Shown piece by piece: positions 20,367-28,784 of a stretch of DNA of 64,000 nucleotides. Source of the stretch: Chloroflexota bacterium (lineage in GTDB: Bacteria; Chloroflexota; Anaerolineae; UBA7937; B3-Chlor); the NCBI GenBank assembly GCA_030613785.1, contig JAUWLF010000003.1, positions 44,393 through 108,392 on the forward strand. The letters run 5' to 3'. The notes under the pieces are model-generated. The model saw nothing but the letters and a program-made list of their open reading frames with translations, did no database searches and had not been told where the DNA came from. Every line of letters starts with the position of its first letter. The stretch's first letter is position 1. A program made the position numbers and the translations under genes.

Positions 20367-21803
20367 TTACCTCTCCGCCGTCCGCACTCCATCGTAGTCC
20401 CTGCGCAGTTGACCTAGCTCAGCCCGAGTGACCGGCTGATCGCCGTAATGAACCCGCATATAGGCGGCCGTGATCCGGGCCAGCGACTCCTCGTGGCCAC
20501 CGAAGGCTCGGACCAGAAGAGGCAGGTAGTCATCCGGAGGCTGGGCGGGATGTCGCGCATAACCGCGCCGCCGAGCCAGGCGACTCAGATTGGCGTACAT
20601 GTTCTGAACGGAGATGGCCGCCAAGAGCTGGCGACCGAGTCCGAAGCGCCTCACCAGGCCCGCCTTCTCCCGCAGCCAACGCATCCCCCGGCCAAGTGTA
20701 CTCCCGCCGAACGTGATCTCCTCTTCCGTCTCCTCCTCTGAGTCGTCCCGACGCGACCGCGAGCGAATCTTGTTCAAGGAGAGCAGCACAAACCCCAGCA
20801 TCACCAAGATCCCCAGCAGCACCCCAGCGTAGCGCAGAAGGGTCTGCACCCAGGGCGGCAGCGTGAGACCAGCACCCTCGGATCTCCCAGCCATGCTCGT
20901 GAACGAGCCGAGGAGCTCCCTCATGGTATCAAAGAACCCAGAATCCACGCCGACCGCGAGATGGCGCAGGAGCGATTCCAGGGAGACAAACACGATCTCG
21001 GTCAGGGCCACCAAGATCAACACCAGAGGCTGTAGCAGAACGCCCACTACGCGCCAAACCGGTTCTAGCCACCCCAGAGCAGCTTTGATGCTGGTCGGCG
21101 TGAATAGCAGCGAGACCAAAGCTGTACTGCCCACCGTCAATCCTACAGCGACCAGGAGTCCGGCCAGCCTTCGTATAGGCAGGGAGGGCCCAACACTGCC
21201 GCCAGATGAGGCCTTCTCGCGAATTCGGGCCAGGGCGACGGCTGTCAAGCCCAGCAGAAGATACAGCCAGAACAAGATCCTCACGTCGTAGCCGCTGACG
21301 TAGCTGAGCAGACCCGCCCCCAGAATAAGCACCAGAATCCCCATTCGAAAGCTGACACCCACACTGAAGAAGTCCAGCGAACGACTTGTGGCACTCGTGG
21401 CCCGTTGCCAGAGCAGCAAGTTAGCGAGCACCAGCACCAGTTCCGGCCGTAGCCCCCGATGGAAGTTGAACAGGGCATCGAAGGTGCTAGGCAGCCAACT
21501 GAAATCGTTCAGTGGAGAGCCCCCATAGAGCCAAAGGCGCACCAGCACAACAGTACTAAGCACAACCAGCCCCACAACGGTCAACTTGAAGGCGGGCGAA
21601 CTCATCTCTCGCCGGCTCAGAAACTCGAGTGCCAGAATCCACATCGACAGTGCAGCGAGGAGCGCTCCCATAACGAGCATGGGGCTCCACCCCAAGCCCT
21701 GCTGGTGGAACAGCAGGGCCACAAACGGCGTGATCCAAGCTATCTCCATGCCTGCCAGACAGAAACGAATCAGCCCTTCGCGGCGACTGGAGAGCAGCAT
21801 CAA
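20367..21803 (-). CDS. Membrane protein with C-terminal DUF4129
   Basis: 478 aa with around nine membrane helices, then a cytoplasmic C-terminus in which LSRLARRRGYARHPAQPPDDYLP and the following helices match DUF4129, the domain that usually ends transglutaminase-type partners of MoxR/DUF58 systems. Here no transglutaminase core is present. The start overlaps the DUF58 gene by four bases (ATGA), so the two are coupled. The probable role is assembly or maturation of envelope proteins together with the MoxR ATPase. Confidence 0.7.
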   Translation of the reverse strand: MMLLSSRREGLIRFCLAGMEIAWITPFVALLFHQQGLGWSPMLVMGALLAALSMWILALEFLSRREMSSPAFKLTVVGLVVLSTVVLVRLWLYGGSPLNDFSWLPSTFDALFNFHRGLRPELVLVLANLLLWQRATSATSRSLDFFSVGVSFRMGILVLILGAGLLSYVSGYDVRILFWLYLLLGLTAVALARIREKASSGGSVGPSLPIRRLAGLLVAVGLTVGSTALVSLLFTPTSIKAALGWLEPVWRVVGVLLQPLVLILVALTEIVFVSLESLLRHLAVGVDSGFFDTMRELLGSFTSMAGRSEGAGLTLPPWVQTLLRYAGVLLGILVMLGFVLLSLNKIRSRSRRDDSEEETEEEITFGGSTLGRGMRWLREKAGLVRRFGLGRQLLAAISVQNMYANLSRLARRRGYARHPAQPPDDYLPLLVRAFGGHEESLARITAAYMRVHYGDQPVTRAELGQLRRDYDGVRTAER

Positions 21804-23176
21804 GCCACCACCTCCGTCGGCGCGATCAGGTCGTCCACTAGGTGGGGTAGATGATAGACCAGAATCCCCGGCAGTTCGCGGACAGGGGGCTCTTCAGCCA
21901 GGGTGAAGAGCACCATTTCGCGCCCCGCCTGGTCTAGCTCCAGCAGAGTCGCCAACAAATCGTCATGGGCGATGGCCGTGACCACGAGCAGCGTCGCACC
22001 CCAGGGGAGCCTGGGCGATTCCCGAAGGAGCATCTCCTCTATAGGCAGCGAGGCAAAAGAGGTAATTCCCGCCAGAGACTCCAGAATCCGGACGAGTTGA
22101 TGGGGGCTCCGACCCGGCAGCAGACGCAGCGGCTGGTCACTGCCCCGCAAGACCCCATTGGAGATCAAGCCCACCGGCAGTCGCAGCTCAACGCAAAGGG
22201 CCGCCAGGCTGCTGGCCACGCTGATCACCCGCTCCGCCAACTCCGGGATGCTACCCTGCCAGTGCCGTGGCAGGGTGGTTACGTTGAGAAAAATCAACAC
22301 TTGCGGCTGTTCGCTGGGTTCATGGATCCGACTCAGCATCTGCTGGTGTCGGGCGGTCGCTTTCCAATGGACCCTGTGAAGACCGTCGCTGGGCTGCCAC
22401 TCCCGAATCCCCATCGTGCGCATGGGATCTTCGAACAGACGAGCTTCAGTAGCGCGTTCGCCGAAGGGAGTCTTGGCAGGCAGCCGCAGTTCGGCCACCG
22501 AATAGAGGCGAGGATAGACGAGCAGGTGATCTCGCCGAGCATCGATGGCCTTGCGACTGAAGAAGCCAAACCCGTCGCCAGTGCTGATCGTAGCCGGGCC
22601 AAAGGTGTGGTAGCCTCGTTGGGTACAACGAACGGTGAAGCGACGCCTCAGACCCTGAAAAGCGCCCGGCATCCAGAAAGTCCGGAATTCGGCCAAGTTG
22701 CTGGCGCGATTGGGCACCACCTGGCCGCCACCCACGGGCAAGTCCGCCGGAAAAACGTCCAGAATGCTTAGCCAGGTGAGCGGCAGGAACTTCTGGTTAC
22801 GTACCTCCAGGGTCAGGTCGATCGTCTCACCCACAAAGGCGCGGGTTTCGCTCAGATGGCGCTCATAGTGCAGGCCGAACAGGCTGAGCTGGTTCCACAC
22901 CCAGCTAGCACCGGCGATACCAAAGAGACCCAGGGCCACCACTAGCAGAAACTGGTTGTCGAGAGCCAGACTAGCCAGCATCAACATCAGGCCCAGCATG
23001 ACCCAGGCCTCGCTGAATTGAGTGTCCTTCTCCAGATCCAGGTAGCGTTCCCCGCGCAGTTCCTTGAGCATACGCTCGAAGGGCCTACCTTGTTCGGGGC
23101 TTTCACCTGGAAGGGCTTCAGAAGGCCGGGCCTCGCGGCGCCGTTCTATCTCCAGCAGTTCTGTCTGGTCCTTCAT
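21800..23176 (-). CDS. DUF58-domain protein
   Basis: 458 aa. Two membrane helices near residues 55-95 are followed by a beta-sandwich region and the DUF58 core: DPMRTMGIREWQPSDGLHRV and HWKATARHQQMLSRIHEPSE, the family hallmark, then a von-Willebrand-like fold (VLIFLNVTTLPRHW). DUF58 proteins are the usual partners of MoxR AAA+ ATPases. The gene begins six bases after the MoxR stop. Confidence 0.85.
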   Translation of the reverse strand: MKDQTELLEIERRREARPSEALPGESPEQGRPFERMLKELRGERYLDLEKDTQFSEAWVMLGLMLMLASLALDNQFLLVVALGLFGIAGASWVWNQLSLFGLHYERHLSETRAFVGETIDLTLEVRNQKFLPLTWLSILDVFPADLPVGGGQVVPNRASNLAEFRTFWMPGAFQGLRRRFTVRCTQRGYHTFGPATISTGDGFGFFSRKAIDARRDHLLVYPRLYSVAELRLPAKTPFGERATEARLFEDPMRTMGIREWQPSDGLHRVHWKATARHQQMLSRIHEPSEQPQVLIFLNVTTLPRHWQGSIPELAERVISVASSLAALCVELRLPVGLISNGVLRGSDQPLRLLPGRSPHQLVRILESLAGITSFASLPIEEMLLRESPRLPWGATLLVVTAIAHDDLLATLLELDQAGREMVLFTLAEEPPVRELPGILVYHLPHLVDDLIAPTEVVA

Positions 23177-23182
23177 GCCCGG

Positions 23183-24121
23183 TCACTCCACTACGGGCAC
23201 AGGAACAGAACCGACGATCTCAGCCACCACCTGAGCAGGGGTGCGACCCCGCAGTCGAATTTGGGGACTGATGTGTAGACGGTGGGTCAGCACAGGTGCG
23301 CAGAGGTACTGCACATCGCTGGGGATGACGAAATCTCGCCCTCGTAGAGCGGCCAAGGACTGGCTGGCCTTGAACAAGGCCAGGGTGCCCCGGGGCGACA
23401 CGCCCAGATCCACCGCTTCGTGTTCCCGCGTGGTCCGAACGACGTGCAGGATGTAGTGGCGCACATCCGCGCTGATGTGGATCTCCCTCACCTCGCGCTG
23501 CAGTTCCAGGACCTCATCCGCCGAAGCCACTGCGTGGAGGTCCTCCAGCGGATCGTCTCGCTGATAGGTGAGCAGGATCTCTTCTTCCTCGGCCTCGGTG
23601 GGATAGCCCAAGGCAAGCTGCATGAGAAAGCGGTCGATTTGAGCCTCGGGCAGGGGAAAGGTGCCCTCCAGTTCAATGGGATTCTGGGTGGCCATCACCA
23701 GAAAGGGGCGGGGTATTTGATACGTTTCGCCGTCTACCGTGACCTGGCACTCCTGCATGGCTTCCAGGAGACTGGATTGGGTACGCGGTGTGGCCCGGTT
23801 GATCTCGTCCGCCAGGAGCACTTGGCTCAACACGGGGCCAGGGCGGAACTCGAACTCCTGACTCCTCTGGTTGTAGTAGTTCAGGCCGGTAACGTCACTC
23901 GGCAGCAGATCCGGCGTGAACTGGATGCGGGAGAAGGTACAGTCCAGACTACGAGCCAGCGCCTTGGCCAGCATGGTCTTGCCGATGCCGGGTACGTCCT
24001 CCAGAAGCACGTGTCCCTTGGTCAGCAGGGCCGCCAGCAGCAACTCGGTGACGTCGGCCTTGCCGATGATCACCTGACCCACGTTTTGCCCAACGGCCTG
24101 AGCGAACTGGGTGAAATCCAT
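23183..24121 (-). CDS. MoxR-family AAA+ ATPase
   Basis: 312 aa. Walker A is EDVPGIGKTMLAKAL, Walker B is LLADEINRATPRTQSSLLEAMQE, sensor 1 MATQNPIELEGTFPLPEAQ, and the arginine finger and sensor 2 regions follow. MoxR ATPases act as chaperones for metal-centre insertion or envelope-protein maturation with DUF58/VWA partners. ATG 24121 is chosen because GGGAGG lies just upstream; the frame continues another 31 codons without family-like sequence. First gene of the MoxR-DUF58-DUF4129 operon. Confidence 0.9.
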   Translation of the reverse strand: MDFTQFAQAVGQNVGQVIIGKADVTELLLAALLTKGHVLLEDVPGIGKTMLAKALARSLDCTFSRIQFTPDLLPSDVTGLNYYNQRSQEFEFRPGPVLSQVLLADEINRATPRTQSSLLEAMQECQVTVDGETYQIPRPFLVMATQNPIELEGTFPLPEAQIDRFLMQLALGYPTEAEEEEILLTYQRDDPLEDLHAVASADEVLELQREVREIHISADVRHYILHVVRTTREHEAVDLGVSPRGTLALFKASQSLAALRGRDFVIPSDVQYLCAPVLTHRLHISPQIRLRGRTPAQVVAEIVGSVPVPVVE

Positions 24122-24309
24122 GGATCCTCCCGGGTTTCCGGCAGCACCGGTGAACGCTGGATACACCGTGACAATCACGTCTACATCTGCCCCCAAGGAC
24201 CAAGCCGCTGCCACAGTCCGTCTTCTATCCCGCCCTCATCGAGTTGGTGACGTGAGGCTCGGTCGCGTAGGGATTGTCCGCTTGCGCAGGAATCGGGTGC
24301 TCACTGTCA

Positions 24310-24867
24310 TCACTCTCGCTCTATGAACCCTACGCTGTCCAGCATTCTCTCCATCTCTGGACCGTACTCGGACCAGTTGTCTAGCATCGACATGGCAAAG
24401 AACGCATATCTCCAGCCTTCGTACTCGGCAGCGGCCAAGAACCCTCTCGTATGGGGGCCGAGGTACGGATCAGTACCTTCAAAGGTCACGATGAACCCTC
24501 TCTGGTCACCGATGGTGCGGGGAGTTGGATCACCAAACTGCCACCCGTCTGAGGACTGGAGGGGATCCTGATCCGCATACCATTCCTCGAGCGACTGTCC
24601 CTCCAATGAGGATCGCCCAACGAACATCAGAGCACCGCTCTTGTGGTCTACCCTGAGTATCTCCTCCGACGGGGCAAAGGTTACCTGCTCTCCATCACCC
24701 TTGTGCCACCAGCCCTCGGGATACCACATAGCCAGACCCAGTGAGGCGTTCTCATAGTTGGGCTCGATGACCTCAGGGGCAGGGGACGCGTTTGGCGCCC
24801 CGCACCCCGAGAGCAGGATCGCGAGCAGCGCAATGGTTGTCCCTGCGGAAGGAGCTATCTCTCTCAT
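24310..24867 (-). CDS. Secreted lipoprotein of unknown function
   Basis: 185 aa. A signal peptide ends in the lipobox LLSGC (Cys about residue 22), followed by a short Pro/Ala linker. The mature part (LGLAMWYPEGWWHKGDGEQV, VGRSSLEGQSLEEWY, then GFIVTFEGTDPYLGPHTRGF and FFAMSMLDNWSEYGPEMERM) resembles PsbP-like/DUF1795-type beta-sheet domains often seen on Chloroflexota lipoproteins. No function can be given. It stands alone, with an AGGAGA site before the ATG. Confidence 0.7.
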   Translation of the reverse strand: MREIAPSAGTTIALLAILLSGCGAPNASPAPEVIEPNYENASLGLAMWYPEGWWHKGDGEQVTFAPSEEILRVDHKSGALMFVGRSSLEGQSLEEWYADQDPLQSSDGWQFGDPTPRTIGDQRGFIVTFEGTDPYLGPHTRGFLAAAEYEGWRYAFFAMSMLDNWSEYGPEMERMLDSVGFIERE

Positions 24868-25343
24868 GTCTCCTGCTTGCCTGGTTTCCCCAAGTGGGCC
24901 GACACGGACCCGCCATCCTCACTGTTTCACACCGGCGGGGAGGGCAAGTGGTTCAGGTCTAGTTCCTTCAGTGCGTAGCTACCGGCCGCCTTCCAGAACA
25001 TGACCTCGCGCTTGCCCCGGTCTGACCTACGCCACCATGAAGGTGTCCCCGGTACGTGCAACGGTCGCGGCCTTCGGGAGTTCGACTTCTGGACGAGGAA
25101 CCCCACTGTCAACCAGGGAAGAAGTCCTGGGAACCGATGATGGGCTTCTCGAGTCAGACTGGCTGTCATGAAGAGGGTGCTCACACCGCCCATGAAACGG
25201 AACTCCCAGTAGCGGCACGGTGCAGTCGGTCTAGCAGAATCGCGGGGTCACCAACCGTCAATGGCTATCATAGCACGATCACGGTGATGAGGCAAAAGCA
25301 CGCCAGCGCTGGAAGTCGGTGCTGATTGGGACTCTGACCCCTA
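24868..25343. other. Intergenic region with no recognisable gene
   Basis: 476 bases. Open frames on both strands here are short, lack family-like sequence and have no convincing ribosome sites. I see no palindromic repeat or RNA gene. Confidence 0.5.
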
Positions 25344-26024
25344 TCAATCCACGATAGAGATGAGGAGGTTGAAGATCGACTGCAGGACATTGACGTAGAA
25401 GTTGCCGCCCAGATCACGCAGTATCTCGAAGGGCAGTCCTGGAGAGCCGAAGAAAGGGCGAAGCGTCCAGGCCATTTGAGTGCCCACAAACCCATAGACG
25501 AAGATCCAGAGCCACAGAATGAGATTGCGGATCCCCATCCCCTCGCCTTTCTGCACATGTCTCATCCCCTGCCACAAGAAACTCAACCCCGCCACGCCCG
25601 TGATGGTCAAGATACCCACGTTGAGCAGCTTGTAGAACTGATAGTTGGGCGCGGTAAGCCAGAAGAAGAGGGCGATGGGCGTGAAGGAAAGGGTCAAGAC
25701 CGCGATAACAGCGATGGCCGTCATGATCAGGGCGAAGGTCTGCGCCAGTGTGAGGCGGGAGCCGAAGAGGAGGTTGAAGAAGTAGAGGGTGGGTAGGCAG
25801 ATAGCCAACGTTATGAGATAGAGGATAGGCAGCTTGATGGCCGAAGAAAGCGCCTGGAGCAGGCTATTGGAGATGCCCAGTACCGCCCCGTAGATGGCCA
25901 AGAAGAGCACCGCCCCGATGAGCATGTTGCGGGTCTTGCGCCCGAGGTCGTCGCCCTCCCTGATCTCGTCGAAGAAGCCGCTCCGATTGCGCAAGATGCG
26001 CTCGATAACGTAGAAAGGTTCCAT
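25344..26024 (-). CDS. Polytopic membrane protein (Yip1-like)
   Basis: 226 aa with about five to six membrane helices. The cytoplasmic N-terminus (MEPFYVIERILRNRSGFFDE) followed by a core of hydrophobic helices resembles Yip1-domain proteins. The start ATG 26024 has a strong CAAGGAGGAT site upstream; the frame runs further but without good starts. It is the last gene of the PadR operon, 38 bases after the HAAS-type gene, so it probably belongs to the same envelope-stress or export function. Function unknown. Confidence 0.65.
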   Translation of the reverse strand: MEPFYVIERILRNRSGFFDEIREGDDLGRKTRNMLIGAVLFLAIYGAVLGISNSLLQALSSAIKLPILYLITLAICLPTLYFFNLLFGSRLTLAQTFALIMTAIAVIAVLTLSFTPIALFFWLTAPNYQFYKLLNVGILTITGVAGLSFLWQGMRHVQKGEGMGIRNLILWLWIFVYGFVGTQMAWTLRPFFGSPGLPFEILRDLGGNFYVNVLQSIFNLLISIVD

Positions 26025-26062
26025 TCTTGCATCCTCCTTGGGGCCCGAATGTTGACCGGCCC

Positions 26063-26524
26063 CTATAGCTGGGCGATAGTCACCAAACTGAAGAAGGCCC
26101 AGACACCATAACCATAACTCCACTTCCTGAATGTAAGGCCCGGCACCAGCAAGGCAAGGACCCCCAAACAGGCGAAGATGATGGGAGTGGGGCTCCCCTG
26201 CCAGTGGGCCAGACTGCGCAGCAGGGGTAGCAGGATCCATTTGAAGGTCAGGGCCAGCGCCACCGGCACAAAAGCCGCCAGCACCGCCTGATTGGCCGAC
26301 TCGCTGTGCAAGCGGCCCAGCATCCTGCCAACCTCCCGCGCCTCGCCGAAGCTGTCCACAGCCAACGCCCAGCTCTGCTCTTCACCCAGTCCGTGTTCTC
26401 GTAGTTCCACGACAGCCTCCTCCAGGTGAGACCGGATCTCCCACAGGATCGCTCTCTCACTTGTGGGATCAACGCTCAACTGGCTGGCTACCTCAGCCAG
26501 GTACCTCTCAAGCTCATCATTCAT
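26063..26524 (-). CDS. HAAS/permease-prefix-type membrane protein
   Basis: 153 aa. The cytoplasmic N-terminus is a three-helix module (LERYLAEVASQL, SERAILWEIRSHLEEAVVEL, SFGEAREVGRMLGRLH) of the kind found as HAAS or permease-prefix domains, usually encoded beside a PadR regulator. Three membrane helices follow. The arrangement with PadR in the same operon strongly suggests the two cooperate, for example in sensing membrane-active compounds. Confidence 0.7.
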   Translation of the reverse strand: MNDELERYLAEVASQLSVDPTSERAILWEIRSHLEEAVVELREHGLGEEQSWALAVDSFGEAREVGRMLGRLHSESANQAVLAAFVPVALALTFKWILLPLLRSLAHWQGSPTPIIFACLGVLALLVPGLTFRKWSYGYGVWAFFSLVTIAQL

Positions 26525-26660
26525 CGCCTACGCAGCTCCAAGACTAGGGGTCTAGGCCGTCCAGGGAGTACTTCTCCCTTGCGATTCATAGAATATGCTC
26601 TTCTCCATCCACTTCCGCCTAGCCTGGTCTAGACTTGTTTCAAACGGGCTATTGCGGACA

Positions 26661-27773
26661 CTATAATCGGCGCAAGCCAAGTGCTGCCAGCAAAGTGAGC
26701 GGCATTTGGGCAGAGGGGCGAAGCGCCGAGACCTCATACGCCGTGTCATGCGCGGTTGGCCTGTCGCCCAAAACCCCTCTGTCCTCGCGGGTTCTAGCCG
26801 CCGCGCCTTGGCGTCCAGTCCAATGATACATCACCGCCGCCAGAGCCAATGCCACCAAGAACTGGGCAGATCCTATGGCCCGCATGAGCCAAGTCCAAGT
26901 ATCCGAGTAGTATGGGCGCACGGTGCCGCTAATGATCTCAACGCTGACCAGGCCGACAAAGATTGGCACCAATAGCCCCCAAACCCGCCCCCGTGTCGAG
27001 CGAGAGAGCAACACCCAGATGGGCGAAACTACAAGAAAGAGTATCGCAGGGATAACAGAGACCAGCGTCACAATTGCCTGGTTGGACGTCCACACACCCA
27101 ACGCGTAGCCAGGATCGAAAAACCCGTCTACCAGTACAAACTCAGCACCAACGACGACAAGCGCCGCGAGTAAGCCGTAGCGCCGGGCCAGCGGCAAGCC
27201 TATCGCAACGGGCAGCAGGATCACACCCATCCACAACATGGTGGACGGTAGCACAGCCAAGAGAGCCGCCGCCTTATTCGGATTGCGATCGGCAATGGTT
27301 GAAGTGATAACGCCAGCGATGACAACCAGGATCACGAGGCCAAGAAGGACCCACGCTAGTCGAGGAATTCGGATCCTGTGCTGTCTGTAGACGTGGTACA
27401 CACCGAAGGAGGCAATTCCGGTGAGGAGAGCCACCAGTAGTACAAGGGGCCCAGCGTGCCATACTGGGCTGGCTTCGTCTATGAAAGGGAGACTCACCCA
27501 CCACGATACAAAGAGGAGTATCCCGGATAGAGGGAAGAGAAGTACTCCCAATGCGGGAAAGCTCCAGACGGCAAGCCGGCGCTCGCGGACAAGCCCCGCG
27601 CCAATCAGCAGAACACATAGAGCGATCAAGCCACTCCCGTCGAGAGCGTGCCCGATGCTGCTCCCGAAGGCCGCCTGGAAAAGGCCACTACTGGTGCCAA
27701 TTGCGAACAATCCAGGCAAGATAGCCAATCCAACTTTCACCCAGTGCGTGGGGGTGGATGAGGGATTCCGCAT
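26661..27773 (-). CDS. Polytopic membrane protein of the PadR operon
   Basis: 370 aa with about ten predicted membrane helices, starting at ATG 27773 (GAAGGAAG upstream); a longer frame upstream has no good site. There is no recognisable ATPase, transporter or enzyme motif. It ends with a short polar tail. It lies between padR and the HAAS-type gene in one transcription unit. I do not recognise the family. Confidence 0.6.
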   Translation of the reverse strand: MRNPSSTPTHWVKVGLAILPGLFAIGTSSGLFQAAFGSSIGHALDGSGLIALCVLLIGAGLVRERRLAVWSFPALGVLLFPLSGILLFVSWWVSLPFIDEASPVWHAGPLVLLVALLTGIASFGVYHVYRQHRIRIPRLAWVLLGLVILVVIAGVITSTIADRNPNKAAALLAVLPSTMLWMGVILLPVAIGLPLARRYGLLAALVVVGAEFVLVDGFFDPGYALGVWTSNQAIVTLVSVIPAILFLVVSPIWVLLSRSTRGRVWGLLVPIFVGLVSVEIISGTVRPYYSDTWTWLMRAIGSAQFLVALALAAVMYHWTGRQGAAARTREDRGVLGDRPTAHDTAYEVSALRPSAQMPLTLLAALGLRRL

Positions 27774-27858
27774 TTCAGACTTCCTTCGCGGCACTCGTCC
27801 TCGCCCTAGGTGAGGCAAGTGCACATGACTGTTCCATCCGCACACTTGGCAATAGGAA

Positions 27859-28203
27859 CTAGCCAGAAACTGGGTCGGTGCTGTGTTCACCAAGGATGCT
27901 GAGCAACCGTCGGGAGAAGGCGGTCCACTCCTTCGTTGAGTCCGCCAGCACCTTCCTACCTTCCTCGGTGAGGTGATAGTACTTGCGCGATGGTCCCTTC
28001 TCCACGACCTGCCACTCCCCCCTCAAGAGGCCGCCCTTCTCCAGCCGATGCAGAGCTGGGTAGAGGGTACCCTCTTTGAACGAGAAATACCCGTCGCTCC
28101 GGCGCTTCAGCTCCTTGGCGATCTGATATCCGTACATGGGCCTCTCGGACAACATATTGAGGATCAGTACTTTGCTGCTGCCCTTCCTGAAATCTCTCTC
28201 CAT
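27859..28203 (-). CDS. PadR-family transcriptional regulator
   Basis: 114 aa winged-helix repressor. The PadR core is clear: SKVLILNMLSERPMYGYQIA, then FSFKEGTLYPALHRLEKGGL, the recognition helix, and GPSRKYYHLTEEGRKVL, the wing. Members bind small phenolic or membrane-active ligands and repress transporter or membrane-protein genes. It sits 16 bases after a small membrane protein gene in an operon whose promoter has a 21-bp palindrome just downstream of the -10, a likely autoregulatory operator. Confidence 0.9.
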   Translation of the reverse strand: MERDFRKGSSKVLILNMLSERPMYGYQIAKELKRRSDGYFSFKEGTLYPALHRLEKGGLLRGEWQVVEKGPSRKYYHLTEEGRKVLADSTKEWTAFSRRLLSILGEHSTDPVSG

Positions 28204-28219
28204 AGCCTCACCCTTCCCT

Positions 28220-28465
28220 TCACTCGACAGTCCGTGTGCGATCCCGCCTTCTCAGCCCTGCAATAGCCAGAAGCCCGAAGACGATCGCGCTGAAGACGAG
28301 CATTCCATACTCCCCGTATAGGTTGGGCTCACCTTTCAAGATATCATGTAGTGTCGCCCAATCGAGCGCAAGCAACACAAGCACAACGGCGACCAATAGA
28401 AGAACTCTCACTGCCTGACTACCCTTCATCTGCTTTGCCAACAAGACTCCCAGCCACAAACCCAC
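28220..28465 (-). CDS. Small two-helix membrane protein
   Basis: 81 aa from a GTG at 28465 (AGGTGA just before), or 68 aa from ATG 28429; the start is not settled. Two hydrophobic helices (VRVLLLVAVVLVLLALDW and YGMLVFSAIVFGLLAIAGL) flank a short polar loop, and the C-terminus is basic. It is the first gene behind the PadR-operon promoter. No family recognised. Confidence 0.55.
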   Translation of the reverse strand: MGLWLGVLLAKQMKGSQAVRVLLLVAVVLVLLALDWATLHDILKGEPNLYGEYGMLVFSAIVFGLLAIAGLRRRDRTRTVE

Positions 28466-28475
28466 TCACCTGTGC

Positions 28476-28496
28476 ACATACATAGGCTATCTATGT
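28476..28496. promoter_or_regulatory. Candidate PadR operator
   Basis: ACATACATAG (28476-28485), one central base and CTATCTATGT (28487-28496) form an imperfect palindrome with 9 of 10 paired positions. It covers about +4 to +24 of the predicted transcript, where a bound repressor would block transcription. PadR proteins commonly bind ATGT/ACAT-ended palindromes; the link to this PadR is inferred. Confidence 0.5.
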
Positions 28497-28505
28497 ACCT
28501 AGATT

Positions 28506-28534
28506 AGTATACACCAATTTCCAGGACTTGTCAA
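28506..28534 (-). promoter_or_regulatory. Sigma-70-type promoter of the PadR membrane operon
   Basis: On the minus strand a perfect TTGACA (28529-28534) and TATACT (28506-28511) are separated by 17 bases, directly upstream of the palindrome and the first gene. Confidence 0.75.
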
Positions 28535-28540
28535 GTCTGC

Positions 28541-28569
28541 GTTTTCCCCACACGCGTGGCGATGAAGGA
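28541..28569 (+). repeat. Solitary CRISPR-repeat-like 29-mer (type I-E style)
   Basis: Starts GTTTTCCCCACACGCGTGG and continues with a GATGAA stretch, matching the general form of type I-E repeats (G-T-x-T-T-C-C-C-C, GC-rich palindromic core, G-G-x-G-A-T-G-A-A-C-C-G) with a few changes near the end. No second repeat follows at array spacing. A REP-like palindrome begins eight bases later. Confidence 0.45.
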
Positions 28570-28577
28570 ATGCTGAC

Positions 28578-28607
28578 CCTCCCGAAGGTTTTGGAACCTT
28601 CGGGAGG
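28578..28607. repeat. REP-like palindrome (CCTCCCGAAGG type)
   Basis: Arms CCTCCCGAAGGTT (28578-28590) and exact reverse complement (28595-28607), four-base loop. The core CGAAGG is shared with the palindromes at 7688 and 31992. Confidence 0.75.
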
Positions 28608-28637
28608 TTTGAATTCAGGGCATGCGCGTGCACCGCA

Positions 28638-28668
28638 GACCTCGGAGGTCTTGAAGACCTCCGAGGTC
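28638..28668. repeat. REP-like palindrome (GACCTCGGAGG type), copy 1
   Basis: Arms GACCTCGGAGGTCTT (28638-28652) and exact reverse complement (28654-28668) around a single base. The same palindrome occurs at 31925-31955 and 57902-57932, and the three copies also share short flanks (GCACC..CA before). Confidence 0.85.
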
Positions 28669-28748
28669 GTTTCCCCAGACGGTTACGGATTCCAGAGGAC
28701 CATGTCTCAAGGCCGGCTCCGAATGGCAGACCGGGTCATGCGGTCTGT

Positions 28749-28777
28749 TTGCATCGTGAAACGGCACGTGCTATAAT
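28749..28777 (+). promoter_or_regulatory. Promoter of the T-box/aspartokinase operon
   Basis: TTGCAT (28749-28754), a 17-base spacer and perfect TATAAT (28772-28777). Transcription would begin about 28784, right at the 5' end of the T-box leader. Confidence 0.75.
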
Positions 28778-28784
28778 CCGCCCC

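Noticed and set aside
28541..28668. CRISPR array
   Set aside because: Only one repeat-like unit occurs here and nothing recurs at about 60-base spacing; no cas genes in the window.
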